Origin: an uncultured Kordiimonas sp.
GTDB lineage: Bacteria; Pseudomonadota; Alphaproteobacteria; Sphingomonadales; Kordiimonadaceae
Direction of reading: 5' to 3'
DNA length: 64,000 nt
Assembly (NCBI GenBank): GCA_947503575.1
Contig: CANNDZ010000001.1
Span: 1,054,001 to 1,118,000, forward strand
Shown: one piece after another, positions 41,354-50,705 of the stretch
Numbering within the stretch: the stretch's first letter is position 1
Layout of the letters: the number at the start of each line of letters is the position of its first letter
Notes under the pieces: generated by a model
What the model was told of the DNA's origin: nothing
The model's input: only the letters and a program-made list of their open reading frames with translations
The model's database searches: none
Position numbers and translations under genes: made by a program

Positions 41354-42182
41354 AAAGTCAGATGATTTTTATGTTGGGTACATTGGAAAATCGCAACAAC
41401 TGCGAAACTTTTATCAAACGCTTGTGCCATTAATTGTTTTGTTAGTTCTTGGTGCTTTATTCTGGATATTATCTAGTCAAGAAAATTCAGCAGGTGGCTT
41501 TTGGGACGTTGACAGGCCAATTAAGCTAACAGGCAAACTTGTTACCAAGCCTTACCCTACACTTATAACGCAACACCAAAGCGAACATGGGTTTCGTTCA
41601 GTTATGATTGTAGGTGAAGGGAAAGATGCTGCTAGTGCCTGGGCAAAGCCTTTTGATGCAATGCACGTTTCTATTACCGGAAATTTAATTCATGCAGGCG
41701 GCTGGGAATTATTGGAGATATCCTCTCCTGATTCAATTGAAGTAACTCAATCAAGTTCAACAAGTGTATTACCGGTAAAACAACCTCTCTCACAGGTTTC
41801 AATTAAAGGTGAGATTGTTGACTCTAAGTGTTTTCTTGGCGTCATGCGACCGGGAGAAGGAAAGGTCCATAAGGCATGTGCTGGTCTTTGTTTGATGGGC
41901 GGCATGCCACCTATTCTTGTTGTTAAAAACGACAGTGGTCAACGGGCTGGCTATTTACTTACAACACATGAAAACACAAGCGCTTCCCGCATCGTAGTGC
42001 CCTATGTTGCCGAACCTGTGGAGGTCATGGGTAATGTCGAGAGATACGGTGACCTTTTACGATTGAAGATACTGCCAAACAGTATTCGTCGGCTCTCATC
42101 TGAAGAGAAAAATAATTATGGTGAATTGTTAACGTACGACGCTGATGTGCCGTTTATATGCCAAGCACCGTTGCCTGGTTAG
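41346..42182 (+). CDS. Membrane-anchored protein with a Cys/His cluster, function unknown
   Basis: A 278-residue protein with one N-terminal membrane helix (about 25-45, LIVLLVLGALFWILSS) and a large external part. Its central motif DSKCFLGVMRPGEGKVHKAC then AGLCLMGG (three cysteines and a histidine, C-x-GK-x-HK-x-C-x3-C) could bind a metal, heme or Fe-S cluster. The two flanking regions look like OB-fold/beta units (IKLTGKLVTKPYPTL and VVPYVAEPVEVMGNVERYG). It overlaps the upstream Rieske protein by eight bases, so it belongs to the same complex or pathway. I do not recognise the family. Confidence 0.7.
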   Translation: MDKKSDDFYVGYIGKSQQLRNFYQTLVPLIVLLVLGALFWILSSQENSAGGFWDVDRPIKLTGKLVTKPYPTLITQHQSEHGFRSVMIVGEGKDAASAWAKPFDAMHVSITGNLIHAGGWELLEISSPDSIEVTQSSSTSVLPVKQPLSQVSIKGEIVDSKCFLGVMRPGEGKVHKACAGLCLMGGMPPILVVKNDSGQRAGYLLTTHENTSASRIVVPYVAEPVEVMGNVERYGDLLRLKILPNSIRRLSSEEKNNYGELLTYDADVPFICQAPLPG

Positions 42183-42223
42183 ATTTGCAACGTACCAATA
42201 TGAATTGGTTGAAGGAGGCCAAA

Positions 42224-44215
42224 TTGACAAAAGAAATAAAACTAGAATGGATCAAAGTTGGCCATAAGTCTGATTTGCAGGAAGGACGAGTAAAAACAGT
42301 TACTGCGGGCGTGCGGTCAATCGCACTCGTTCATTTCGATGGCCAGTTTACGGCAATGAATAATCATTGTCCTCATCAAGGTGGGCCGCTTGGTGAAGGG
42401 TCGATTGAAAAAGGGGAGGGCGGTAAATGCTGGATACGCTGTCCTTGGCATGGCTGGGACTTTGACCCATTAACAGGAAAGCCCCCAGGCGGGCATCAAG
42501 ACTCTGGTCAAGAGATGTTCCCGGTCGATGTGCGAGATGACGGCGGCATTTATATTGGTGTTGAACCTGAGCCTGAACATGACCCCACTATTTCCGATAT
42601 AATGGTGGAAACTATGGTAAACTGGGGCGTTACACATGTCTTCGGAATGGTGGGCCATTCTAACTTAGGGCTGGCGGATGCCTTACGAAAGGCACAGGTT
42701 GCCGGGAAACTAGAATTTATTGGTGTACGGCATGAAGGCGCTGCGGCATTTGCTGCTTCAGGTTATGCAAAGTTGACAGGAAAGCCGGCGGCATGCTTTG
42801 CGATAGCTGGCCCTGGCTCTACAAATCTTTTGACGGGTCTTTGGGATGCGAAGATGGATCGCGCGCCAATCCTTGCCCTCAATGGCCAAGTTGATACTCA
42901 AGTTTTAGGCCCTGGTGCCTTTCAGGAGATAAATTTAATAGCAGCGTTTGATGCAGTTTCTGACTTCGCCCAAATTGTTTTACCTACATCCAAACCGGCT
43001 GAATTGATGAATTTAGCATTGAAAAACGCTATTGTAAAAAGAGGCGTTTCGCAATTGGTGTTCCCCGATGAAGTGCAGTCGTTGAAAGCAAAAGAAAACC
43101 AACTTGTCTCTTCGCCTGATGGCCGGTTGTCAGACACAAAAATATCCCCGCCTCCTGAAGAAATTGCCAAAGCTATTATTAAGCTTTGTAGAGCGGAGAG
43201 GCCTATGATCATAGTAGGGTATGGGGCGCGCCAAGATATGGCCCAAATCGTTGCTTTTGCCGAGAAAATGGGGTGCCCTGTTGCCATGACATTTAAGGCA
43301 AAAGGCCAATTGCATGATGACCACCCTAACTGTGCAGGTGTTTTGGGGCGCTCGGGCACACCAATTGCCAGTTGGTTTATGAATGAATGCGATTTGTTGA
43401 TTGTATTAGGTGCGTCATTTTCAAATCATACCGGTATTGAAAAATCCAAACAAATCATACAGGTAGACTCTGACAGAATGACACTTGGCAAGACGCACCC
43501 TGTAGACCTTGCTATCTGGGGCGACATCGACTCGACCATGACCCTAATAAATACAGGGTTACCCAAATCAGTTTCTCAAGAAAGCCAAGTTCCAGAAATC
43601 AAAGCCCGTCGCGATATATGGATAAATGAAAAAACTCGGCGCGCTAATGATGACAACGGCAAAGGTATTAACTCTGCTTTTGTATTCAAAACCTTGTCCG
43701 AGCTGGTGCCGAGTAAAACGGCGATTGCTGTCGATGTAGGTAACAATACATACAGCTTTGGCAGGTACTTTGAAACAAAGCCTAATCAAAGAATAATGAT
43801 GTCTGGTTACCTCGGCTCAATTGGTTTTTCGTTTCCCGCGGCTATCGGCGCCTGGAGCGCAACGCAAGTTGACCCTAACTTTAAAGACTGGAGCGTTGTT
43901 TCTATCTCAGGTGATGGAGGCTTCGGTCAATATCTTGCAGATTTTACGACTGCGGTTAAGTACGGCATTAATATTACTCACATATTATTAAATAATTCCG
44001 AGCTTGGAAAGATTTCGAAGGAACAAATCTCGGGCGAATGGAATGTTTGGCAAACGACATTACATAATCCAAGTTTTGCTGCTTACGCAAAAATATGTGG
44101 CGGAAAAGGCTGGAAAGTGACGAAGCCTGAACAACTGGAAGAGGCAGTCAGGGCAGCTCTTAAATATGAAGGCCCGTCGATCGTAGAAATAATAACAGAC
44201 GCCACGCTTATATAG
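42224..44215 (+). CDS. Rieske ferredoxin-ThDP (acetolactate synthase/pyruvate oxidase-like) fusion enzyme
   Basis: A 663-residue fusion. Residues 1-110 are Rieske with C49-x-H51 and C73-x2-H76 (CPHQGGPLGEG, CPWHGWD). The rest is a thiamine-diphosphate enzyme of the acetolactate synthase/oxalyl-CoA decarboxylase superfamily: catalytic glutamate E171 in RHEGAAAF, central domain (about 300-440), and the cofactor motif GDGGFGQYL (G563) ... LLNN. I prefer TTG 42224 because GGAGG (42214-42218) lies five bases before it; in-frame ATGs at 42158 and 42200 are worse placed. It may decarboxylate a 2-oxo acid and send electrons through its own Fe-S centre. Substrate unknown. Confidence 0.87.
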   Translation: MTKEIKLEWIKVGHKSDLQEGRVKTVTAGVRSIALVHFDGQFTAMNNHCPHQGGPLGEGSIEKGEGGKCWIRCPWHGWDFDPLTGKPPGGHQDSGQEMFPVDVRDDGGIYIGVEPEPEHDPTISDIMVETMVNWGVTHVFGMVGHSNLGLADALRKAQVAGKLEFIGVRHEGAAAFAASGYAKLTGKPAACFAIAGPGSTNLLTGLWDAKMDRAPILALNGQVDTQVLGPGAFQEINLIAAFDAVSDFAQIVLPTSKPAELMNLALKNAIVKRGVSQLVFPDEVQSLKAKENQLVSSPDGRLSDTKISPPPEEIAKAIIKLCRAERPMIIVGYGARQDMAQIVAFAEKMGCPVAMTFKAKGQLHDDHPNCAGVLGRSGTPIASWFMNECDLLIVLGASFSNHTGIEKSKQIIQVDSDRMTLGKTHPVDLAIWGDIDSTMTLINTGLPKSVSQESQVPEIKARRDIWINEKTRRANDDNGKGINSAFVFKTLSELVPSKTAIAVDVGNNTYSFGRYFETKPNQRIMMSGYLGSIGFSFPAAIGAWSATQVDPNFKDWSVVSISGDGGFGQYLADFTTAVKYGINITHILLNNSELGKISKEQISGEWNVWQTTLHNPSFAAYAKICGGKGWKVTKPEQLEEAVRAALKYEGPSIVEIITDATLI

Positions 44216-44257
44216 CCTGTCCAGCGATAATAGTGATCCCATCATGGCTGGTTCGAA

Positions 44258-44512
44258 ATGAAGACATTATACCTTTTGACGACTGCTCTTCTGGTAGTTG
44301 GCTTCTACGTTAAGTCGGATTTTTTCCTATTTATAGGACTTTTAGGACTGTTTTTTTCCCTGTCGTTGAGAAACGTTAAAGTCCGTTGTGACCGATGCGG
44401 GCACTACTTTCAAGAAAGATACTATCAATATTTTTTAGGGAAAAAGAGAAGCCGTAAATGTTCAAGCTGTGTGCCGCCTAAAGCAAATAAGTACCCCTTT
44501 ATGGGGAATTAG
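44258..44512 (+). CDS. Small membrane protein with zinc-ribbon
   Basis: An 84-residue protein with two hydrophobic segments (TTALLVVGFYV, FLFIGLLGLFFSL) and a C-terminal CDRCGHYF ... CSSC pair typical of a zinc ribbon. It begins 42 bases after the Rieske-ThDP gene. Whether it belongs to that operon is uncertain. No family is recognised. Confidence 0.6.
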   Translation: MKTLYLLTTALLVVGFYVKSDFFLFIGLLGLFFSLSLRNVKVRCDRCGHYFQERYYQYFLGKKRSRKCSSCVPPKANKYPFMGN

Positions 44513-44536
44513 CGGTTCAGCTAATAAGGAAAGTCT

Positions 44537-45016
44537 ATGGATATGAACAGTAGCTACAGGGTCTTTTTGCCTATGCTTTTGTCTTTGATGTCGTCTAACG
44601 CTAGTGCCGAGGACAACACTGTATCCTTTCATGAAGACAAGCGACATCATGTTTCCATACTTAGTGGTGGCACCAGTATATTGAGCCAGCCTGAAACAGC
44701 CCTAACATTGGGTATTGATTATGAATATAGAGTGAATCGTCTCTTAGGTTTGGGCTTTGTCTTGGAGCAAGCTTTCGGCGAAATTGATGCAACAACTTTG
44801 TTGTTGGTCTCTGATCTTCATATTTGGAAAGGGCTCGTGGCCCAGGTTGGCCCTGGTATAGAAATTATTGATGATAAAACGGCATTTGCGGCTCGGTTTG
44901 GGCTTCTTTATGAGTTTGAACTTGATGATAGCTTCACTCTTTCGCCTCAACTTCACTACGATATTTCACGAGAAGATAGCATCGTTTTTGGCCTAGCCAT
45001 TGGTATGGCATTTTAA
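44537..45016 (+). CDS. Small outer-membrane beta-barrel-like protein
   Basis: A 159-residue protein with a signal peptide (cut after NASA) and alternating beta strands ending in an aromatic residue (LAIGMAF). Segments such as ETALTLGIDYEYRVNRLLGL and FTLSPQLHYDIS look like strands of an eight-stranded barrel of the OmpA/OmpW size class. It starts with GGAAAG upstream of ATG 44537. Likely outer-membrane; no specific function. Confidence 0.6.
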   Translation: MDMNSSYRVFLPMLLSLMSSNASAEDNTVSFHEDKRHHVSILSGGTSILSQPETALTLGIDYEYRVNRLLGLGFVLEQAFGEIDATTLLLVSDLHIWKGLVAQVGPGIEIIDDKTAFAARFGLLYEFELDDSFTLSPQLHYDISREDSIVFGLAIGMAF

Positions 45017-45092
45017 TCTTATAACAGGCTCAATACTCTCAGCCAAATGTCTCAATGGTTCCAAGGCTATTGTACAAGGGCACCTTATCTTG

Positions 45093-45641
45093 ATGAGCAA
45101 GTTAACAATAAGCATCACAGTTGGATGTATTATCCTTCTATCTATTGTTGCACCGAGCATTTTGCGCGAGCCTAGCGCAAACTCTTATAACCAAAATCAA
45201 TATCAGCACGAATATTATCCTGACGGAAATCATTATTTTGGGCAAATGAGAGAAGGGCTGAGGCATGGCCAAGGTACATTCACGCTATATGATGGTGCTA
45301 CCTATTCTGGTGCCTTCGAAAATGATGAAGCTGATGGGTTTGGTATACTAATCTGGTCCGAAAAAGATTATTATGAAGGCTCTTTTACTAACTCCCAATT
45401 CCATGGTTACGGAAAAAGCGTATCGTCAGATGGAGAGGTTTATGAGGGGTTTTGGCAGGAAGGCCAAAAATCGGGGCATGGAAAGATGAAGTGGTCGACC
45501 GGGCTGATCTACGAGGGGTTTTGGTTGGCCGGCCGACCGCATGGATTTGGTATTATGACAGATGTTTCTGGGGAAGAGCTGAAAGGGTCGTGGGTTGATG
45601 GTTGTCTCGCCCATATTGGAGGCAAAATCTGTACACCTTAA
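45093..45641 (+). CDS. Exported MORN-repeat protein
   Basis: A 182-residue protein from ATG 45093 (a start at 45000 would overlap the previous gene). An N-terminal signal or anchor (ITVGCIILLSIVAPSIL) is followed by at least five MORN repeats of about 23 residues (GQMREGLRHGQGTFTLYDGA, EGSFTNSQFHGYGKSVSS, EGFWQEGQKSGHGKMKW and others). In bacteria such repeats mediate membrane or protein contacts. Function unknown. Confidence 0.8.
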   Translation: MSKLTISITVGCIILLSIVAPSILREPSANSYNQNQYQHEYYPDGNHYFGQMREGLRHGQGTFTLYDGATYSGAFENDEADGFGILIWSEKDYYEGSFTNSQFHGYGKSVSSDGEVYEGFWQEGQKSGHGKMKWSTGLIYEGFWLAGRPHGFGIMTDVSGEELKGSWVDGCLAHIGGKICTP

Positions 45642-45709
45642 TTCTGCGGAAATAATTAAACGCTTGCACCAGATCGCAAATGCGGTGTGCTGAAGGGTCA
45701 TTGATGTGT

Positions 45710-47653
45710 TTATTCAGAATTCGCCAAATAGGCCTCTTTCAACTCTTTGATATATATAATAAAATCTCTAGGGTAGTCACTGGTTAATTCGATAGCCTGC
45801 TGTATTTTGGACAAAGCTTCTTTGTGCCTTCTGGAGGCTGCAAGTGCGCGTGCATGGTGAAGAAACACCAAGCCCGAGGACGGTGTTAGAGTCTCAAGAT
45901 TTCGCAGATAAATGATGGCTGTTTCATATTCACCGAGTTCGATCATGGTCTGGGCATACATGAGTTGTACGTCAGTATCGTTGGGGTTAAGCGCTAAGCC
46001 GCTTTCTAAGTCTGAAACTGCTCTATTAAAGGCTTGCTGTTTGATGTAAACTGAAGCGCGGTTTTTTAATGCTGAAGCGTATTTGTTGTCAATAAGAATG
46101 GCCGCACTAAATGCGGTTGCAGCCGCCTCAAGTTCGCCTTTTTTGAAAAGCACGGTGCCAAGTGCATTCGGGCCAATAGGCGATTCTGGGTGTTTGATTA
46201 CAAGTTTCTCTGCGGTTTTATGAGCAGCCTCGATTTTACCCTCACCTATGTATAAGTTCACCAACATCAACAGATTTTTAGGTTCGGTGGTATCGTCTTT
46301 CAATAACTCCTTTAGCTCGGCCTCTGCCAGATCAAAATCCCCGGTTTCTCTGAATAGGGTTACGAGTCTTCGACGCAGATGCGCAATTGAGGTTTTGAAG
46401 TCGCTTTGATCTGGACTGGTTGTGGCTGCCTCTAACGCGAGGCCGATTGCAGTCTGAGTGTATTGTATTGCTTTCAATCTGTCTTCTATTTGCTGCGCAG
46501 CCAAGCCTGCCATCGCGAAAACTACATAGCTACGAGGGTCGTCAGGTGACAGAATGGGCTCAAGAACTGTTAGGGCAGAATCAGGTGAATCTTGCAGTAA
46601 GTGTATTTCGGCAAGAATAATTCGAGATGCTCTATCAAATGGCGCTGAATCAATAACCCTCTTGAGCCGCTTCTCGGCAACATAATAGTCACGCAGACGA
46701 TAAGAGACATGTCCTAAAAGTCTAGAAATCTGAACGTTGTCGACGTTACTAATGATTAATTGTTCCAAGTGTCTACGCGCCTCAATGTCATCACCATTCA
46801 AAGCTGCTAACATGGCGCTGTAGAAACGTGCAGTATTGTTACTCGGCTGTAGACTGTAAACCTTATCCAAATATTGTTCTGCAGTGTCGATTTCGTTTTC
46901 ATGCAAAAAAATACTCACTAGTTCCAGCAAAGCCGGAACGTTTTCGGAATATAGATTGAGGGCTGTATGAAGGTGCTTCTTAGCTAACTCGATTTCGCCG
47001 TTCTGTTTAAGTGCCACAGCTAGGGTATATTGAGCGATCGTATTTTTCTGATCCAAAGCAGCCGCGTTTCTTGCGGCCTGCAAGGCTTCAAATTGATGAC
47101 CATCAATTTTTAAGTAAACTTGAGCTCTACCCAAATGGGGTTTGAAAGATTGCTTATCCGCCTCAGCAGCCTTCAAATATTCCCTTAAGGCAGTTGTAAA
47201 ATCCTTTGTTAAAAACGCAATATCTGCTCTCAACATGGCAGCTTGATGAACATGCTTCTCCGGAAAATCTCTTCCCATAAGCGTGACCTGTGCCTCAGAG
47301 AGTTCCCCTTCCAAAAGAAGTGTTTTAGCTTTAAGCAATACCACCTCGTCTTGGTGTTGTAGAGTAGGTGTAATTTTGTCTAGCTGAACAGATGCGCCAA
47401 CAGCGTCGCCAAACTCATGATAAGACCTAGTTGCCAAGATGTGATCACGGAAATTGGCAAGCTCTAATTTCTCTTTTACTCGCACTGCTCTAATGACACC
47501 CTCGAAATCGCTTCCCGCGAACATGTCCTGAATATGCGCGGTACCTAAGACTTGGTCCTCATTATATGTGGGCTCATTTTGCTCTGGCTCAGCACAAGAG
47601 GTCGTCACCAAGGGTATTAGTATCAACCCGAGCGATTTAAATGAAAAATACAT
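45710..47653 (-). CDS. TPR-repeat lipoprotein of PEP-CTERM/exopolysaccharide type (PrsT-like)
   Basis: A 647-residue protein with a lipoprotein signal (LGLILIPLVTTSC, lipobox ending at the cysteine) and about fifteen tetratricopeptide repeats (for example TEPKNLLMLVNLYIGEGKIE, FKKGELEAAATAFSAAILID). Architecture and length match the TPR lipoproteins found beside PEP-CTERM/exosortase loci. A PEP-CTERM protein gene lies immediately upstream (47736-48509). It is probably periplasmic, membrane-tethered, and involved in export or assembly of surface polymer. No exosortase gene is visible in the window. Confidence 0.75.
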   Translation of the reverse strand: MYFSFKSLGLILIPLVTTSCAEPEQNEPTYNEDQVLGTAHIQDMFAGSDFEGVIRAVRVKEKLELANFRDHILATRSYHEFGDAVGASVQLDKITPTLQHQDEVVLLKAKTLLLEGELSEAQVTLMGRDFPEKHVHQAAMLRADIAFLTKDFTTALREYLKAAEADKQSFKPHLGRAQVYLKIDGHQFEALQAARNAAALDQKNTIAQYTLAVALKQNGEIELAKKHLHTALNLYSENVPALLELVSIFLHENEIDTAEQYLDKVYSLQPSNNTARFYSAMLAALNGDDIEARRHLEQLIISNVDNVQISRLLGHVSYRLRDYYVAEKRLKRVIDSAPFDRASRIILAEIHLLQDSPDSALTVLEPILSPDDPRSYVVFAMAGLAAQQIEDRLKAIQYTQTAIGLALEAATTSPDQSDFKTSIAHLRRRLVTLFRETGDFDLAEAELKELLKDDTTEPKNLLMLVNLYIGEGKIEAAHKTAEKLVIKHPESPIGPNALGTVLFKKGELEAAATAFSAAILIDNKYASALKNRASVYIKQQAFNRAVSDLESGLALNPNDTDVQLMYAQTMIELGEYETAIIYLRNLETLTPSSGLVFLHHARALAASRRHKEALSKIQQAIELTSDYPRDFIIYIKELKEAYLANSE

Positions 47654-47735
47654 AGGGTTACTAATGGCCTTCCCGATGCGTAAGCTGTGAACTCAGAGAA
47701 TGTCTGATCAGTATACCCACACTGGGGTATCGGAT

Positions 47736-48509
47736 TTAGAAACGCTCAGACCGCCTTCGCTGCCGGGTATAAAAGTGCGTAAAAAGCAATATGAGGCTGG
47801 AGGTGATAACCATAATTATGCTTTCAGGCTCAGGGACTCTCACAACCAGCCTTGCCTGAGAAAATGCAACGTTTCTTACGCCGTTTCCGTCAATCGGGTT
47901 GTGCGAACTAAGCGCACCGATTGTACCGATATCTGTCCCATCAAAGTTTCCGACGGTAAACCCATTTATCTGGAAACCGCTACCCGCGATTCGCAAACCC
48001 CCGTCAGTGCCCGGTGTGCCGTTCACAGACGTTAAGGTAGCCGTGTCGTCAAACGCAGTGATCAAGCTGATAACGTAAGAGCCAGCAGTACTGAAAAGTG
48101 ACCCTTCACCGGTTGCAAGCGATATTGTTCGTAAGCCGTCGCTGGCGGCACCCAACCGCTCGAAAGTACCTCCGCTTTCATCGACCAGATTCCGAATACT
48201 TGCAGATACTCCTGTTCCTCCGTCTCCAAACACTAGAGCGGATGTCGTTCCCTCGTGAGAAATCAGGTAATTTATACTAAAAGCATCTGGCACCGCTGTG
48301 TCACAGATTCCAAGAAGAGGGCGGCCTACCGCACGATTAATTAGACTAGCGCACGGTGATAACTGGAAGTTGCGGTCTAATATTGCGGGCGAAAACTGAC
48401 CAATATCTGATGTTATATCGACAAATTGCTGCCTCGCTGAGACCATAGAGCTGGTAGTTGCGTGGCTTATGAATATTGCTAGCAGACCGAAAAGGCATTT
48501 TTTAAACAT
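47736..48509 (-). CDS. PEP-CTERM sorting-domain protein
   Basis: A 257-residue exported protein: N-terminal signal (CLFGLLAIFISHATTSSMVSA), a beta-rich glycine-rich middle, and a C-terminal PEP-CTERM signal (VPEPESIIMVITSSLILLF followed by basic residues, RQRRRSERF). The PEP motif marks substrates of exosortase for cell-surface display. It shares the strand with the TPR lipoprotein, 82 bases apart. Adhesive or matrix function is likely, not shown. Confidence 0.85.
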   Translation of the reverse strand: MFKKCLFGLLAIFISHATTSSMVSARQQFVDITSDIGQFSPAILDRNFQLSPCASLINRAVGRPLLGICDTAVPDAFSINYLISHEGTTSALVFGDGGTGVSASIRNLVDESGGTFERLGAASDGLRTISLATGEGSLFSTAGSYVISLITAFDDTATLTSVNGTPGTDGGLRIAGSGFQINGFTVGNFDGTDIGTIGALSSHNPIDGNGVRNVAFSQARLVVRVPEPESIIMVITSSLILLFTHFYTRQRRRSERF

Positions 48510-48549
48510 TTCGATATAGCTCCGCTTAACTAAATATGACCCTTACTTG

Positions 48550-48671
48550 GTCGCACATTCATAAATAATACAATAAATTGTCGCATATTGTCAAATATTC
48601 ATAATTATATATATTAAATAATTACTTAAATTCGCTATACTGTCGCATATTTTTATTCGCAAGATTTTGCG
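48550..48671. promoter_or_regulatory. Three GTCGCAYATT direct repeats and a TCGCAA palindrome
   Basis: GTCGCACATT (48550), GTCGCATATT (48580) and GTCGCATATT (48642) are directly repeated in an AT-rich gap. TCGCAA-GATT-TTGCGA (48656-48671) is an inverted repeat with a related core. They lie upstream of the PEP-CTERM gene (start 48509) and may bind a regulator of it. Confidence 0.45.
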
Positions 48672-48713
48672 ATGCAGAAAATATCAATCAAAACTGTTGG
48701 ATAAGGAACTTAT

Positions 48714-49064
48714 ATGAGTTGCAATTTGCATCTATTAAAGCAGCATCTCGAGATGTTGAAGCATGGTCAATTTGTCGAAGTTATGGAAAAATTCTTTCAC
48801 GACGGCATCAGTTTGTGGGAGCGAGACAATGAGCCAAACCGTGGGAAGGCGGATGTGATGGCCATTGAGAAAAAGTTGCTCAATGGCGTTTCAAAATTCG
48901 TATAGTACACCGTCCACTCAATTGCGCATGGTGGCGCTAAAACGTTTTATTAAGCCACAATGGAATTCGTCACGGTAGATAGCGAACGCGTCGTCCAAAA
49001 CCAAGCGGTCGTTACCACATGGGAAAACAGACACATTGTTATAGAGCGCTATTTCCACCGGTAA
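48714..49064 (+). pseudogene. Decayed NTF2/SnoaL-like gene with two in-frame stops
   Basis: The frame begins MSCNLHLLKQHLEMLKHGQF, continues VEVMEKFFHDGISLWERDNE, then hits TAG (48903-48905) and TAA (at about 48954), yet remains protein-like in the same frame (TVHSIAHGGAKTFY, FVTVDSERVVQNQAVVTTWE, ERYFHR) to TAA 49062-49064. Length and pattern suit a SnoaL/NTF2-like domain. Two stops in one frame show that it is dead. A good ribosome-binding site (AAGGAAC) still precedes the ATG. Confidence 0.6.
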
Positions 49065-49232
49065 TGGCTAGTCTAATGGGCCACAAGTGAGTGGTTGAAT
49101 GATGGTCAGTAGCATTTCGGTTGAGTTACTTGTGATCTACAAGCGGTAAGGCTCGCAGTGGCTAGCGTCACCAGAGACGTAGCTCAATTCAGATCAATAA
49201 AAAGTGACCATTTTAAAAAAGGAGAGGGTGTG

Positions 49233-50705
49233 ATGAAAAGCGCCAGACTTGCTTATATTGTTTTTGTATTGGTTTGTATAACTGGTTGCTCAAAAAGTAT
49301 GAAGGAGCCTGATATCGAGCTCACATATAATCGTGTTGCAGCCGCAGCTTCTCCATTTAGAAACCCCGTGATTGTAGTTCCCGGTATTTTGGGGTCCAAT
49401 CTCAAAGATATACGGACAGACCAACCGGTGTGGGGGGCTTTTGTGGCCGGAGCAGCAGATCCACAAACAGATGAGGGTCTGAAGTTGATAACTGCACCCT
49501 ATATCTTCCCCGACGGCTCAAGCACCAATTGGAGTCACGTAGTCCCAGACGGAGCTTTAAAGGAGGTGAAAGTAGAACTTTTAGGAATTCCGTTGAAGGT
49601 AGCAGCATATGCGCAACTTGTTAACGCCTTGGGAGCAGGCGGTTTTCGCGAAGAGCAACTTGGGGAGACAAACTCTACGCTCTATGAAGATAACAAATAT
49701 ACAGCTTTTCAGTTCGATTACGACTGGCGGTTGTCGAATGCTGAAAACGCGAAAAGACTTTTTAGTTTTGTTCAAGACGTTAGAGACCGAGTAGCGGAGG
49801 ACTATGAAGGAAAGTTTGGCGTGGAAAAATCTGAAGTAAACGTGGATATAGTGGCTCATTCGATGGGTGGCTTACTGACACGTTACATGCTTCGGTATGG
49901 TGACCAGGGGCTTCCCAATGACGGTAGCGCTCCTATTTTGGATTGGTCCGGTACGCTTGGTGTTGAGCGGGTAATCCTGATTGGTTCGCCTAATGCAGGA
50001 TCTACCGATGCTTTAAGGGAATTAGTCGAAGGCAAGAACTACGGGTGGCCTTTTTTACCATATTACAATCAGGCAATACTTGGCTCATTCGCTTCTTTAT
50101 ACCAGTTGCTCCCAAGAGATCGTCACAACGCGATTACCTTGAAGAGCGGCAATAAGTTAGGCTCGTTGTTCGATATTGAAACGTGGGAAAAAAATGAATG
50201 GGGCCTCATGAGTCCCAAGATGAAAGATACATACCAGCGCCTTTTTCCGGATATTGAGGACCCCGATACCCTTCAATTAGTAGTGAAGCATACGCTGAAA
50301 ACTCATCTTGAGACTGCCCGCCGTTTCCATGAAGCTTTAGATATCCCGCGGGCACCGCCAGCCCGTCTAATCTACAATCTTGTTTTGGGTGATGCAGATT
50401 TAACACCACGGACAATCGAGTATGATGCAAAAAAAAGTAAGTTCAGGGTATCTTTGAAGGCGCCGGGAGACGGTGTGGTACCTCGTTATTCGGCCTTAAT
50501 GGACGAGCGAGCCGATGGGAATGATGCCACTTGGACACCAAGATTGCGTTCGCCGATTGATTTTGATAGCGTTGTTATACTTCCATATGAACATATTGAA
50601 CTGACCCAATCCAAAGTGTTTATAGACAACCTCTTGTATTGGCTTCTGGTAGAGCCGCGGAAGTCTGAAAATGCGCTTGGGTATACCAAGGAAGCAACTG
50701 ATTAA
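49233..50705 (+). CDS. LCAT-like lipoprotein lipase/acyltransferase
   Basis: A 490-residue alpha/beta hydrolase with a lipoprotein signal (FVLVCITGCSKS), so it is anchored in a membrane. Catalytic features follow lecithin:cholesterol acyltransferase-type enzymes: VVPGILGSNL, the serine in IVAHSMGGLLTRYM (near residue 210), an aspartate region around PGDGVVPRYSAL, and a histidine in PYEHIELTQ. It probably hydrolyses or transfers acyl chains on lipids or triglyceride-like esters. The start at ATG 49233 has GGAGAGG upstream; the longer frame from 49158 lacks a signal. Confidence 0.82.
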   Translation: MKSARLAYIVFVLVCITGCSKSMKEPDIELTYNRVAAAASPFRNPVIVVPGILGSNLKDIRTDQPVWGAFVAGAADPQTDEGLKLITAPYIFPDGSSTNWSHVVPDGALKEVKVELLGIPLKVAAYAQLVNALGAGGFREEQLGETNSTLYEDNKYTAFQFDYDWRLSNAENAKRLFSFVQDVRDRVAEDYEGKFGVEKSEVNVDIVAHSMGGLLTRYMLRYGDQGLPNDGSAPILDWSGTLGVERVILIGSPNAGSTDALRELVEGKNYGWPFLPYYNQAILGSFASLYQLLPRDRHNAITLKSGNKLGSLFDIETWEKNEWGLMSPKMKDTYQRLFPDIEDPDTLQLVVKHTLKTHLETARRFHEALDIPRAPPARLIYNLVLGDADLTPRTIEYDAKKSKFRVSLKAPGDGVVPRYSALMDERADGNDATWTPRLRSPIDFDSVVILPYEHIELTQSKVFIDNLLYWLLVEPRKSENALGYTKEATD

